DNA from: Streptomyces griseoruber
GTDB taxonomy: Bacteria > Actinomycetota > Actinomycetes > Streptomycetales > Streptomycetaceae
Reading direction: 5' to 3'
NCBI RefSeq assembly: GCF_001514205.1
Contig: NZ_KQ948770.1
Coordinates: forward strand, 1 to 64,000
DNA length: 64,000 bases
Under the pieces are notes generated by a model, which ran no database searches, had not been told where the DNA came from, and was given only the letters and a program-made list of their open reading frames with translations. Shown here one piece after another: positions 42,012 through 49,787 of the stretch. Position numbers and translations under genes: made by a program. The stretch's first letter is position 1. Every line of letters begins with the position of its first letter.

Positions 42012-42033
42012 AGAACCGAACCTTCTCGGTTCT
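42012..42033 (-). promoter_or_regulatory. Hairpin in the bldC 5' leader
   Basis: AGAACCGA, six bases, TCGGTTCT: a perfect 8-bp inverted repeat ending four bases upstream of the bldC ribosome-binding site. It could act on the mRNA or as a protein-binding site. A TATAAC (42094-42099, minus strand) further up is a possible -10. Confidence 0.5.
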
Positions 42034-42228
42034 TTCCTCTAAATTCTGCACCTTGACCCGCGTTGCCCGAAATGGCGGACGCGAGTCGAGTCGGTTATAG
42101 GACGAACGGCTTGTCCTCGGCACTACAACTACACCATCCGTCCAGCCGCGTCGGCCAAACCGATGGAATTGCCCCCCAGGTGTTCATCGGCGACGGAAGC
42201 CGATGGACCATGCCATAGCGGACAGTCA

Positions 42229-42257
42229 CGCCCCTGTGACGATCAGTCACAGGGGCG
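42229..42257. repeat. Strong inverted repeat between bldC and the upstream gene
   Basis: CGCCCCTGTGAC, five bases, GTCACAGGGGCG: perfect 12-bp arms, no T-run. It may terminate the minus-strand gene that ends at 42591 and so insulate bldC, or be an operator. The rest of 42034-42590 holds no gene; GTGACGCAGGTCAC near 42500 loosely resembles a BldD-type site but deviates at key bases. Confidence 0.6.
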
Positions 42258-42590
42258 CTCAGGAGTCACCAGACCCCCCAAAGCGTGCAATACCGAGATT
42301 CCCCCCACCATGGAGCAAAGTAGGCGGACGGAGCCCTCCCCGGACTCCTTGTCCTATTTTGGCACGAGGAGGGGCAAGCTACGCAAGGGCCGTGTACGTG
42401 CGGTCCGTCACCCTTGCGACATAAGCCCGGATCGGGGACCTACGTCCCGTCAGTTCCGTGAAGTGCGGTTGACCGTACGCCGTTCGACCCTTTTCGGCCG
42501 TGACGCAGGTCACTTTGTGAAAGCGCTGTCGCCTCTGTCACATCGTCAGATCACAACATGCCGGGTCCGACACCTGTACGACGGGGTCCC

Positions 42591-43433
42591 CTAATTGGCC
42601 GAACGGCGGTCCCGGACCGCCCGCCACCGCTCGACGAGCCGCCCGTACGCCTCGCCGGCCGCCGCCCCGTCGCCCACCCTCAGCGCCTCGATGCCCTCGG
42701 CGACGTCCGCTGCCGAGTGGTCGCCCTCCAGATGGCCGGCCGGAAGGGTGTGCACGAGGCCGCCGTAGTCCAGTTCCACCAGCGAACGCGGATGGAACTC
42801 CTCCAGCCAGCGGCCCACGTCCAGCAGACCGTCGATGAGCGGCCCCTCGTCCATGGCCTCCTTGAGCGTGCGCAGCCCCCGGGCCGTCCGCCGCCGCGCC
42901 TGGACCATCGGCGTGCGGTACCGCAGCACGGGCGCGGACTCGCCGGTCCCCTTCTCGTACACCCGCTCCTCGTCGGTGAAGAGCACGAACCAGTTCAGCG
43001 GCACCTGCCAGGTCGCCGTACGGATCCAGGGGCGGGCGTCGGGATTGTGCTCCCGCCAGCGCTCGTAGTCCTTCGCCGCCTGTGCCCGTACGACCTCCGG
43101 AAGCACCGCCTCCAGAACCGTCCGGGGCAGTTCCTCGCCCAGCTCGGCCAGGGCCTGCCAGCCGCGCAGCCGGGTGCGCCACGGGCAGATGTGCAGCACC
43201 CCGTCCATCTCGGCGACGAACGCCTCCCCGCTCTCGTGCACCGGCACCGCCACCGGCGGCGTGGGCAGCAGGTCGGCCAGCGAGCGGCGCAGCTCGTCCT
43301 GGCAGGAGGGACGGTCGGGGCGGCGGGCGTAGCGCGTCCAGTGGGTGCGCTCGGGCTCGGGGAAGGCGGCCAGCGGCTCGTACACGCGCAGGTAGGTCGC
43401 ATAGGGGACGATCACCGAGGACACCTTGGGCAC
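42591..43433 (-). CDS. Conserved hypothetical protein upstream of bldC
   Basis: A 280-residue protein from GTG 43433 (MPKVSSVIV) with GGAG six bases upstream. No membrane segment and no catalytic motif that I recognise. Visible features: LRVYEPLAAFPEPERTHWTR near the N-terminus, HICPWRTRLRGWQALAEL, and ATWQVPLNWFVLFTDEERVY in the middle. It sits between bldC and vdh as in other Streptomyces. It is well formed in codon bias, so a real gene; function unknown. Confidence 0.8.
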   Translation of the reverse strand: MPKVSSVIVPYATYLRVYEPLAAFPEPERTHWTRYARRPDRPSCQDELRRSLADLLPTPPVAVPVHESGEAFVAEMDGVLHICPWRTRLRGWQALAELGEELPRTVLEAVLPEVVRAQAAKDYERWREHNPDARPWIRTATWQVPLNWFVLFTDEERVYEKGTGESAPVLRYRTPMVQARRRTARGLRTLKEAMDEGPLIDGLLDVGRWLEEFHPRSLVELDYGGLVHTLPAGHLEGDHSAADVAEGIEALRVGDGAAAGEAYGRLVERWRAVRDRRSAN

Positions 43434-43677
43434 GCCTGCTCCCTCCCCCGCCACCCGGCCGGGAAACCTGATCGGCCCGCGCGCGGGGACACGGGAAATG
43501 CCTGCAAATCGTCGCACGGGTGTACTCCGGGAGGAGGTGATCCGGCATCCGGAAGAAGGTGATCCGTACCGGTGCGCGTTCGGCGGGCCGCGCAGGCTCT
43601 ACGCTCGTCCCACAGGCCCCGCCACCCCCTTGGGCGCCTGCGTCCCGACCGCCGCCAGTTACCCAGGAGTCACCACC

Positions 43678-44772
43678 GTGACCGACGTAGACAACGGCGT
43701 CCTGCACACCCTGTTCCACTCGGAGCAGACGGGTCACGAGCAAGTCGTGCTCTGCCAGGACCGCAAGAGCGGCCTCAAGGCCGTCATCGCCCTCCACTCC
43801 ACCGCGCTGGGCCCCGCGCTCGGCGGAACCCGGTTCTACCCCTACGCGACCGAGGCGGAGGCCGTCGCCGACGCGCTGAACCTCGCGCGCGGGATGTCGT
43901 ACAAGAACGCCATGGCCGGTCTGGACCACGGCGGCGGGAAGGCCGTGATCATCGGCAACCCCGACACGATCAAGACCGAACAGCTGCTGCTCGCCTACGG
44001 CCGTTTCGTGGCCTCCCTCGGCGGCCGGTACGTGACCGCCTGCGACGTCGGCACCTATGTCGCCGACATGGACGTCGTGGCCCGTGAGTGCCGCTGGACC
44101 ACCGGCCGCTCGCCGGAGAACGGGGGCGCGGGCGACTCCTCCGTGCTGACCGCCTTCGGTGTCTACCAGGGCATGCGGGCCTCGGCCCAGCACACCTGGG
44201 GCGACCCCTCGCTGCGCGGCCGCCGGGTCGGCGTCGCGGGCGTCGGCAAGGTCGGCCACCACCTGGTGGAGCATCTGCGCGCCGAGGGCGCCGAGGTCGT
44301 CGTCACCGACGTGCGCGAGGACGCCGTACGCCGCCTGCTCGACCGGCATCCGCAGGGTGTGACGGCCGTCGCCGACACCGAGGCGCTGATCAGGACCGAG
44401 GGGCTCGACATCTACGCCCCCTGCGCGCTCGGCGGCGCGCTGAACGACGCGTCCGTCCCCGTGCTCACCGCGCGGATCGTCTGCGGCGCGGCCAACAACC
44501 AGCTGGCCCACCCGGGCGTCGAGAAGGACCTCGCCGACCGCGGGATCCTCTACGCGCCGGACTACGTGGTGAACGCCGGCGGGGTCATCCAGGTCGCCGA
44601 CGAACTGCACGGGTTCGACTTCGAGCGGTGCAGGGCGAAGGCGTCGAAGATCTTCGACACCACGCTCGCGATCTTCGCACGTGCGAAGGAGGACGGGATT
44701 CCGCCGGCCGCGGCGGCGGACCGGATCGCCGAGCAGCGGATGCAGGAGGCGGCTCAGACGCGCGGATGGTGA
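43678..44772 (+). CDS. vdh: Valine (branched-chain amino acid) dehydrogenase
   Basis: A 364-residue protein from GTG 43678 (MTDVDNGVLHTLFHS). It oxidatively deaminates valine to 2-oxoisovalerate with NAD, supplying precursors for branched fatty acids and polyketides. The Glu/Leu/Phe/Val dehydrogenase family markers are GLDHGGGKAVIIG (catalytic Lys), the NAD-binding fold VGVAGVGKVGHHLVEHL, and DIYAPCALGGALND. The sequence closely follows S. coelicolor Vdh from memory. Divergent from the hypothetical gene, 244 bp apart. Confidence 0.94.
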   Translation: MTDVDNGVLHTLFHSEQTGHEQVVLCQDRKSGLKAVIALHSTALGPALGGTRFYPYATEAEAVADALNLARGMSYKNAMAGLDHGGGKAVIIGNPDTIKTEQLLLAYGRFVASLGGRYVTACDVGTYVADMDVVARECRWTTGRSPENGGAGDSSVLTAFGVYQGMRASAQHTWGDPSLRGRRVGVAGVGKVGHHLVEHLRAEGAEVVVTDVREDAVRRLLDRHPQGVTAVADTEALIRTEGLDIYAPCALGGALNDASVPVLTARIVCGAANNQLAHPGVEKDLADRGILYAPDYVVNAGGVIQVADELHGFDFERCRAKASKIFDTTLAIFARAKEDGIPPAAAADRIAEQRMQEAAQTRGW

Positions 44773-45083
44773 GGTTCCGGTAACGGGTCCGCCGCAGGCG
44801 CCCCGAGGGTTTGGTCGGTACCGCCGGGTGGAAAGTTAGAGAGAACTCTCACTCTTCCCGGCGGGTCGGCCGCCGATAAGTGGTTAAAATCGCCACTGAC
44901 CAGCGAGGACGGGGCGTCTCACAGGTCCTGCGCACACGCGCGTGCTACGGGCGACGTACCGTACGGGCGTGGGCTCAGGTACCGTGGGAGCCCTACGACG
45001 GGCTCTCCGAGGAGAGACCGTTCTGGATCATGAACGCGTGTCAACCTGGGGCCAGCGAGCCCCGTCGTTGAGGGGGTCGAGCC
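44773..45083. other. Intergenic region vdh / DUF3073 gene
   Basis: 311 bp without a supported gene. It contains AGAGAGAACTCTC (a short palindrome) and GCCGATAA at 44872-44879, the -10 shape used by WhiG-type sigma factors, but no matching TAAA at the right spacing. It should hold the promoter of the DUF3073 gene. Confidence 0.4.
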
Positions 45084-45341
45084 ATGGGGCGCGGCCGGGC
45101 CAAGGCCAAGCAAGCGAAGGTCGCCCGCCAGCTGAAGTACAACAGCGGCGGGACGGATCTCTCACGCCTGGCCGAAGAGCTGGGCGCATCGCCATCGAAC
45201 ATGCCGCCGAATGGCGAACCGTTCGAGGACGATGACGATGAGGAAGACGACGACCCGTACGCACGGTACGCCGATCTGTACGGGGACGACGAGGACGACG
45301 AGGACGAGGATTCGTCCCACCAACATCGTCGCGGCGCTTGA
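45084..45341 (+). CDS. DUF3073 family protein
   Basis: An 85-residue protein with GAGGGGG upstream. The conserved basic N-terminus (MGRGRAKAKQAKVARQLKYN) is followed by SGGTDLSRLAEELGAS and a very acidic tail (EDDDDEEDDDPYARYADLYG). The family is common in actinobacteria and has no assigned function; the basic head suggests nucleic-acid or ribosome contact. A terminator follows. Confidence 0.88.
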   Translation: MGRGRAKAKQAKVARQLKYNSGGTDLSRLAEELGASPSNMPPNGEPFEDDDDEEDDDPYARYADLYGDDEDDEDEDSSHQHRRGA

Positions 45342-45358
45342 CCTCGCTGTGAGCATCC

Positions 45359-45390
45359 ACCCGGTCGGTGACTTCGGTCACCGACCGGGT
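45359..45390. terminator. Bidirectional terminator, DUF3073 gene / purM
   Basis: Perfect 14-bp stem ACCCGGTCGGTGAC/GTCACCGACCGGGT with a TTCG tetraloop, between the two convergent genes. Confidence 0.85.
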
Positions 45391-45446
45391 CTTGTGCTGT
45401 GCACGGGACCCCGCACCTGCTGTGCACGGGGTCCCCGCACGGCGTT

Positions 45447-46511
45447 TCAGGCGTAGTCCCCCACCAGTTCCGCACCGGTGGCGTGCTCGCCACGCTCGGT
45501 GATCTCGCCGGCGACCCATGCCTCGACGCCACGGTCGGCCAGGGTGGCCAGGGCCACGTCCGCCGACTCCTGCGGCACGATCGCGATCATGCCGACGCCC
45601 ATGTTCAGGGTCTTCTCCAGCTCCAGGCGCTCGACCGAGCCGGTCCTGCCGACGAGGTCGAAGACCGGGGCCGGGGTCCAGGTGGAGCGGTCGACGGTCG
45701 CGTGGAGTCCGTCGGGGATGACGCGGGCCAGGTTGGCCGCGAGTCCGCCGCCGGTGATGTGCGAGAAGGCGTGCACGTCCGTCGTGCGGGTCAGGGCCAG
45801 GCAGTCCAGCGAGTAGATCTTGGTGGGCTCCAGGAGCTCCTCGCCGAGGGTGCGGCCCAGGTCGTCGATCCGTGCGTCGAGGGCGAGGCCCGCCTGGTTC
45901 AGCAGGACGTGCCGGACCAGCGAGTACCCGTTCGAGTGAAGGCCGGAGGACGCCATGGCGATCACGGCGTCACCCGTGCGGATACGATCCGGGCCGAGCA
46001 GCCGGTCGGCCTCCACGACGCCCGTGCCGGCGCCGGCGACGTCGAAGTCGTCCGCACCGAGCAGGCCCGGGTGTTCGGCCGTCTCGCCGCCGACCAGGGC
46101 GCAGCCGGCCAGCACACAGCCCTCGGCGATGCCCTTGACGATGGCGGCGACACGCTCGGGGTGAACCTTGCCGACGCAGATGTAGTCGGTCATGAACAGC
46201 GGCTCGGCACCGCACACCACGATGTCGTCCATGACCATGGCGACCAGGTCGTGGCCGATCGTGTCGTAGACGCCGAGCTGGCGGGCGATGTCGACCTTCG
46301 TGCCCACGCCGTCCGTGGCGGAGGCGAGCAGCGGACGCTCGTAACGCTTGAGGGCGGAGGCGTCGAAGAGGCCGGCGAAGCCGCCGAGGCCACCGAGGAC
46401 CTCGGGGCGCTGCGTCTTCTTCACCCACTCCTTCATCAGCTCGACGGCGCGGTCGCCCGCTTCGATGTCGACGCCCGCGGCTGCGTAGCTGGCACCAGTT
46501 GTCTCAGACAT
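45447..46511 (-). CDS. purM: Phosphoribosylformylglycinamidine cyclo-ligase (AIR synthetase)
   Basis: A 354-residue protein. It closes the imidazole ring of AIR from FGAM with ATP, step 5 of purine synthesis. Markers: N-terminal TGASYAAAGVDIEAGDRAVE, LASATDGVGTKVDIA, MVMDDIVVCGAEPLFMTDYI, LVGGETAEHPG and SHITGGGLAANLARV. It lies 45 bp downstream of purF and is probably co-transcribed with it. Confidence 0.96.
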   Translation of the reverse strand: MSETTGASYAAAGVDIEAGDRAVELMKEWVKKTQRPEVLGGLGGFAGLFDASALKRYERPLLASATDGVGTKVDIARQLGVYDTIGHDLVAMVMDDIVVCGAEPLFMTDYICVGKVHPERVAAIVKGIAEGCVLAGCALVGGETAEHPGLLGADDFDVAGAGTGVVEADRLLGPDRIRTGDAVIAMASSGLHSNGYSLVRHVLLNQAGLALDARIDDLGRTLGEELLEPTKIYSLDCLALTRTTDVHAFSHITGGGLAANLARVIPDGLHATVDRSTWTPAPVFDLVGRTGSVERLELEKTLNMGVGMIAIVPQESADVALATLADRGVEAWVAGEITERGEHATGAELVGDYA

Positions 46512-46556
46512 GGCTAGTGAGAACCTTCGTGTCGTACGGCAGGTGTTACGGGCCGT

Positions 46557-48086
46557 CTACGGGCGGCGGATCGCGTCGGCGGCGGCCGTGGCGGCCGGGC
46601 CGGCGGCCAGCTCCGTCTCCAGCAGCTGCTTGCCGAGCAGCTCGGGGTCCGGGAGCTCCATCGGGTACTCGCCGTCGAAGCAGGCACGGCAGAGGTTCGG
46701 CTTGGCGATGGTGGTCGCCTCGATCATGCCGTCGATGGAGATGTACGCCAGGGAGTCGGCGCCGAGCGAGGTGCCGATCTCGTCGATGGTCATGCCGTTG
46801 GCGATCAGCTCCGCGCGCGTGGCGAAGTCGATGCCGAAGAAGCAGGGCCACTTCACGGGCGGGGAGGAGATCCGGATGTGGACCTCGGCGGCGCCCGCCT
46901 CGCGCAGCATCCGCACCAGCGCGCGCTGGGTGTTGCCGCGCACGATCGAGTCGTCGACGACGACCAGGCGCTTGCCCTTGATGACGTCCTTGAGCGGATT
47001 CAGCTTCAGGCGGATGCCGAGCTGACGGATCGTCTGCGAGGGCTGGATGAAGGTCCGGCCGACGTAGGCGTTCTTGACCAGGCCGCTGCCGAAGGGGATG
47101 CCCGAGGCCTCCGCGTAGCCGATGGCTGCGGGGGTGCCGGACTCCGGGGTCGCTATGACCAGATCGGCCTCGGCCGGGGCTTCCTTGGCGAGCTTGCGGC
47201 CCATCTCCACCCGGGACGCGTACACGTTCCGGCCGGCGATGTCGGTGTCGGGGCGGGCCAGGTACACGTACTCGAAGACACAGCCCTTGGGCTTCGCTTC
47301 CGCGAATCGAGAGGTACGGAGACCGTTCTCGTCGATGGCGACGAACTCGCCCGGCTCGATCTCGCGGACGAAGCTGGCGCCGCAGATGTCGAGGGCGGCG
47401 GACTCGGAGGCGACGACCCAGCCGCGCTCGAGGCGACCGAGGACCAGTGGGCGGATGCCCTGCGGGTCACGGCCGGCGTAGAGGGTGTGCTCGTCCATGA
47501 AGACGAGGCTGAAGGCGCCCTTGACCTTCGGGAGGATCTGGTGGGCCGCCTCCTCGATGGTCAGCGGCTTGCCGTCCGCGTCGACCTGGGCCGCGAGCAG
47601 CGCGGTGAGCAGGTCGGTGTCGTTGGTCGCCGCGACGCGCGGGGTGCGCCCGCCTTCCTGCTTGGGCAGGTCGGCGACCATCTCGGCGAGCTGGGCGGTG
47701 TTGACGAGGTTGCCGTTGTGGCCGAGCGCGATCGAACCGTGCGCGGTGGCGCGGAACGTCGGCTGGGCGTTCTCCCACACGGAGGCACCGGTGGTCGAGT
47801 AGCGGGCGTGTCCGACCGCGATGTGACCCTGGAGCGAACCGAGCGAGGTCTCGTCGAAGACCTGGGAAACGAGGCCCATGTCCTTGAAGACGAGGATCTG
47901 GGAGCCGTTGCTGACCGCGATACCCGCGGATTCCTGGCCCCGATGCTGGAGGGCGTAGAGCCCGAAGTACGTGAGCTTTGCGACCTCTTCGCCCGGAGCC
48001 CAGACACCGAAGACGCCACAAGCGTCCTGGGGGCCCTTCTCGCCGGGAAGCAGATCGTGATTGAGTCGACCGTCACCACGTGGCAC
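46557..48086 (-). CDS. purF: Amidophosphoribosyltransferase
   Basis: A 509-residue protein from GTG 48086 (MPRGDGRLNHDLLPG). It commits PRPP to purines, making phosphoribosylamine. A 22-residue propeptide precedes the catalytic Cys 23 (GPQDACGVFGVW), so self-cleavage is expected. The glutaminase loop HRGQESAGIAV and PRPP motif LVVVDDSIVRGNT are intact, and a CxxxxF/C pattern (CFFGID, CRACFDGEYP) fits the Fe-S type. Upstream frame continues to 48488 but is not conserved-looking. Confidence 0.96.
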   Translation of the reverse strand: MPRGDGRLNHDLLPGEKGPQDACGVFGVWAPGEEVAKLTYFGLYALQHRGQESAGIAVSNGSQILVFKDMGLVSQVFDETSLGSLQGHIAVGHARYSTTGASVWENAQPTFRATAHGSIALGHNGNLVNTAQLAEMVADLPKQEGGRTPRVAATNDTDLLTALLAAQVDADGKPLTIEEAAHQILPKVKGAFSLVFMDEHTLYAGRDPQGIRPLVLGRLERGWVVASESAALDICGASFVREIEPGEFVAIDENGLRTSRFAEAKPKGCVFEYVYLARPDTDIAGRNVYASRVEMGRKLAKEAPAEADLVIATPESGTPAAIGYAEASGIPFGSGLVKNAYVGRTFIQPSQTIRQLGIRLKLNPLKDVIKGKRLVVVDDSIVRGNTQRALVRMLREAGAAEVHIRISSPPVKWPCFFGIDFATRAELIANGMTIDEIGTSLGADSLAYISIDGMIEATTIAKPNLCRACFDGEYPMELPDPELLGKQLLETELAAGPAATAAADAIRRP

Positions 48087-48307
48087 GCCACCGAGTGTAG
48101 GCGAGATCGACCACTGGTCCGAATTGGGGATACCTGCCGGTAACTGGATCTTGGTTGGTCCGATCCATCGATGATCGACTTGTTTACGCAGGTCAGACGC
48201 GCTATACGGCGATCCTGTGACGACCGGTGACGCAACCCGGACGGGCCCGCGCGGTCGCGTTCCGTATGCACGAGTGAGGTGTCGCACACCATTCTGCGTG
48301 GACCGGG

Positions 48308-49105
48308 TCAGGACATCAGCGGCAGGAGCGCTCCCAGATCGGCCCGCTCGCCGCTCGCGCTCACCTTCGCCGCGTCCATGGCCTCGGCCCAGCTCTGCCG
48401 TCCGGTCGCCAGCCTGATCCAGGTCAGCGGGTCGGTCTCGACGACGTTCGGCGGAGTGCCACGGGTGTGCCGCGGGCCCTCGACGCACTGCACGACGGCG
48501 TACGGCGGGACGCGCACCTCCGTCGCGCCACCGGGCGCCTTGACGGCGAGCGCGTCCGCGAGGAGCCGGCTGGTGGCGGCGAGGGCCTGGCGGTCCAGGG
48601 GGACGGCGAGGCCCGGCACGGCGGCGTTGAGGTCATCCGTGTGGACGACCAGCTCGACGGCGCGGGTGACGAGGTAGTCGGCGAGCGGCAGCGCGCCCGC
48701 GTTGGTCCGGAGCAGCCGCGTCCCGGGGTGGGTGTCGAGCTGTTCGACGAGGTCGCGCCCGACGGCGGCGAGGTAGCCGTCGAGGTCGGGGTGTTCCCCG
48801 GTCAGCCGCCGGGTGAAGTCGTCGATGGCCGCGGAGTGGGCGGAGGTCGCGAACGGCCAGTCGAGCAGCACGGCGTCCTGCTTCGGCGGCTCGGGCAGGG
48901 CGAGGGCACGCCCGATGGCGGTGAGCGCCATCCCTATGTGCGCCACCAACTCCCGCACACGCCACTCCCCGAGCCGCGTCGGCAACGCGAGCTGCCCGTC
49001 CTCCAGCCCGGCGACGGCCTCCCGCACCTTCCCGAACTGCCCCAACACCGCCGCCCGCGTCTTGGCGGGGTCATAGGTCCGTGCACGCTTTTTGACCGGA
49101 GGCAT
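48308..49105 (-). CDS. DinB/MDMPI-type protein (maleylpyruvate isomerase N-terminal family)
   Basis: A 265-residue protein from ATG 49105 (MPPVKKRARTYDP). N-terminal four-helix bundle of the TIGR03083/MDMPI_N type: LPTRLGEWRVRELVAHIGMA with a metal-type His, and AVELVVHTDDLNAAV. The C-terminal part (~195-265) resembles the sterol-carrier-like domain often attached (PLTWIRLATGRQSWAEAM). Such proteins serve as mycothiol- or thiol-dependent transferases or isomerases. Substrate unknown. The in-frame extension to 49579 crosses a repeat array and is not counted. Confidence 0.85.
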   Translation of the reverse strand: MPPVKKRARTYDPAKTRAAVLGQFGKVREAVAGLEDGQLALPTRLGEWRVRELVAHIGMALTAIGRALALPEPPKQDAVLLDWPFATSAHSAAIDDFTRRLTGEHPDLDGYLAAVGRDLVEQLDTHPGTRLLRTNAGALPLADYLVTRAVELVVHTDDLNAAVPGLAVPLDRQALAATSRLLADALAVKAPGGATEVRVPPYAVVQCVEGPRHTRGTPPNVVETDPLTWIRLATGRQSWAEAMDAAKVSASGERADLGALLPLMS

Positions 49106-49129
49106 GGCGGCGAGCCTAGCTGTCGGTGA

Positions 49130-49550
49130 GGGGGGCTCGGCGCGATCGGGCCGTTGAGGTGAGGGAGGGGCTGCCGGCGGGGTCGGGCCGGTGGGGGGAG
49201 TGACCGTCGCCGGGATCGGGCCGTTCGGGGAAGAGCCACCGGCGCGATCGGGCTCGCGGGGAAGAGCCACCGGCGGGATCGGGCCGCTGAGGGAAGGGCT
49301 GCTGGCGGGGTCGGGCCGGTGGGGGGAGTGACCGTCGCCGGGATCGGGCCGTTCGGGGAAGGGCCACCGGCGCGATCGGGCCGCTGAGGGAGGGGCTGCC
49401 GGCGGGGTCGGGCCGGTGGGGGGAGTGACCGTCGCCGGGATCGGGCCGTTCAAGGAAGCCGTTCGAGGAAGAGCCACCGGCGGGATCGGGCTGGCAGGGA
49501 AGGGAGGCTCGGCGCGATCGGGCCGTTGAGGTGAGGGAGGGGCTGCCGAC
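49130..49550. repeat. GC-rich degenerate repeat array
   Basis: About 420 bp made of rearranged copies of a few modules. GGCTGCCGGCGGGGTCGGGC followed by GGTGGGGGGAGTGACCGTCG recurs at about 49169, 49297 and 49394. CGGGATCGGGCCGTTC and GAAGAGCCACCGGCG recur several times. A segment beginning CTCGGCGCGATCGGGCCGTT is found at both ends (about 49137 and 49508). It reads through as Pro-rich sequence on the minus strand but has no gene character. Confidence 0.75.
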
Positions 49551-49718
49551 TTGGTGTTCCTGTGCGGGGCGGCCGTCATGGCCCTGTGCCTCGTCCTCGC
49601 CCTGCGGCTGCCCGGGCCGCGCCCGGCCGGGGGCTCCCCGGAGCCGACGCGGGAACCCGTGGCGGTGCAGCGCCGGGACAGCGGAAAGCCACGCCGTGAC
49701 GGCGCGCGGGCACGGTGA
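49551..49718 (+). pseudogene. 3' remnant of a membrane transporter gene
   Basis: A 55-codon open stretch (LVFLCGAAVMALCLVLALRL, then PGPRPAGGSPEPT... ending RDGARAR) with the look of the last membrane helix and polar tail of an MFS transporter. It has no start codon with a ribosome-binding site; its 5' side is cut exactly at the repeat array. The natural reading is a transporter gene mostly deleted and replaced by repeats. Family assignment is weak because only one helix is left. Confidence 0.45.
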
Positions 49719-49753
49719 GGGCCCCGACCGTCTCGGCGATCGGGGCCCTCACC
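49714..49753. terminator. Terminator downstream of purL
   Basis: GGTGAGGGCCCCGA and TCGGGGCCCTCACC form a perfect 14-bp stem with a 12-base loop; it overlaps the stop of the transporter remnant and lies 35 bp beyond the purL stop. Confidence 0.75.
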
Positions 49754-49787
49754 GTCGTACTCCTACCGCACCGTCATGCGGACCCGC

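Noticed and set aside
49106..49579. N-terminal extension of the DinB/MDMPI-type protein
   Set aside because: The extra frame is Pro-rich translation of a non-coding repeat array; ATG 49105 begins the conserved protein.
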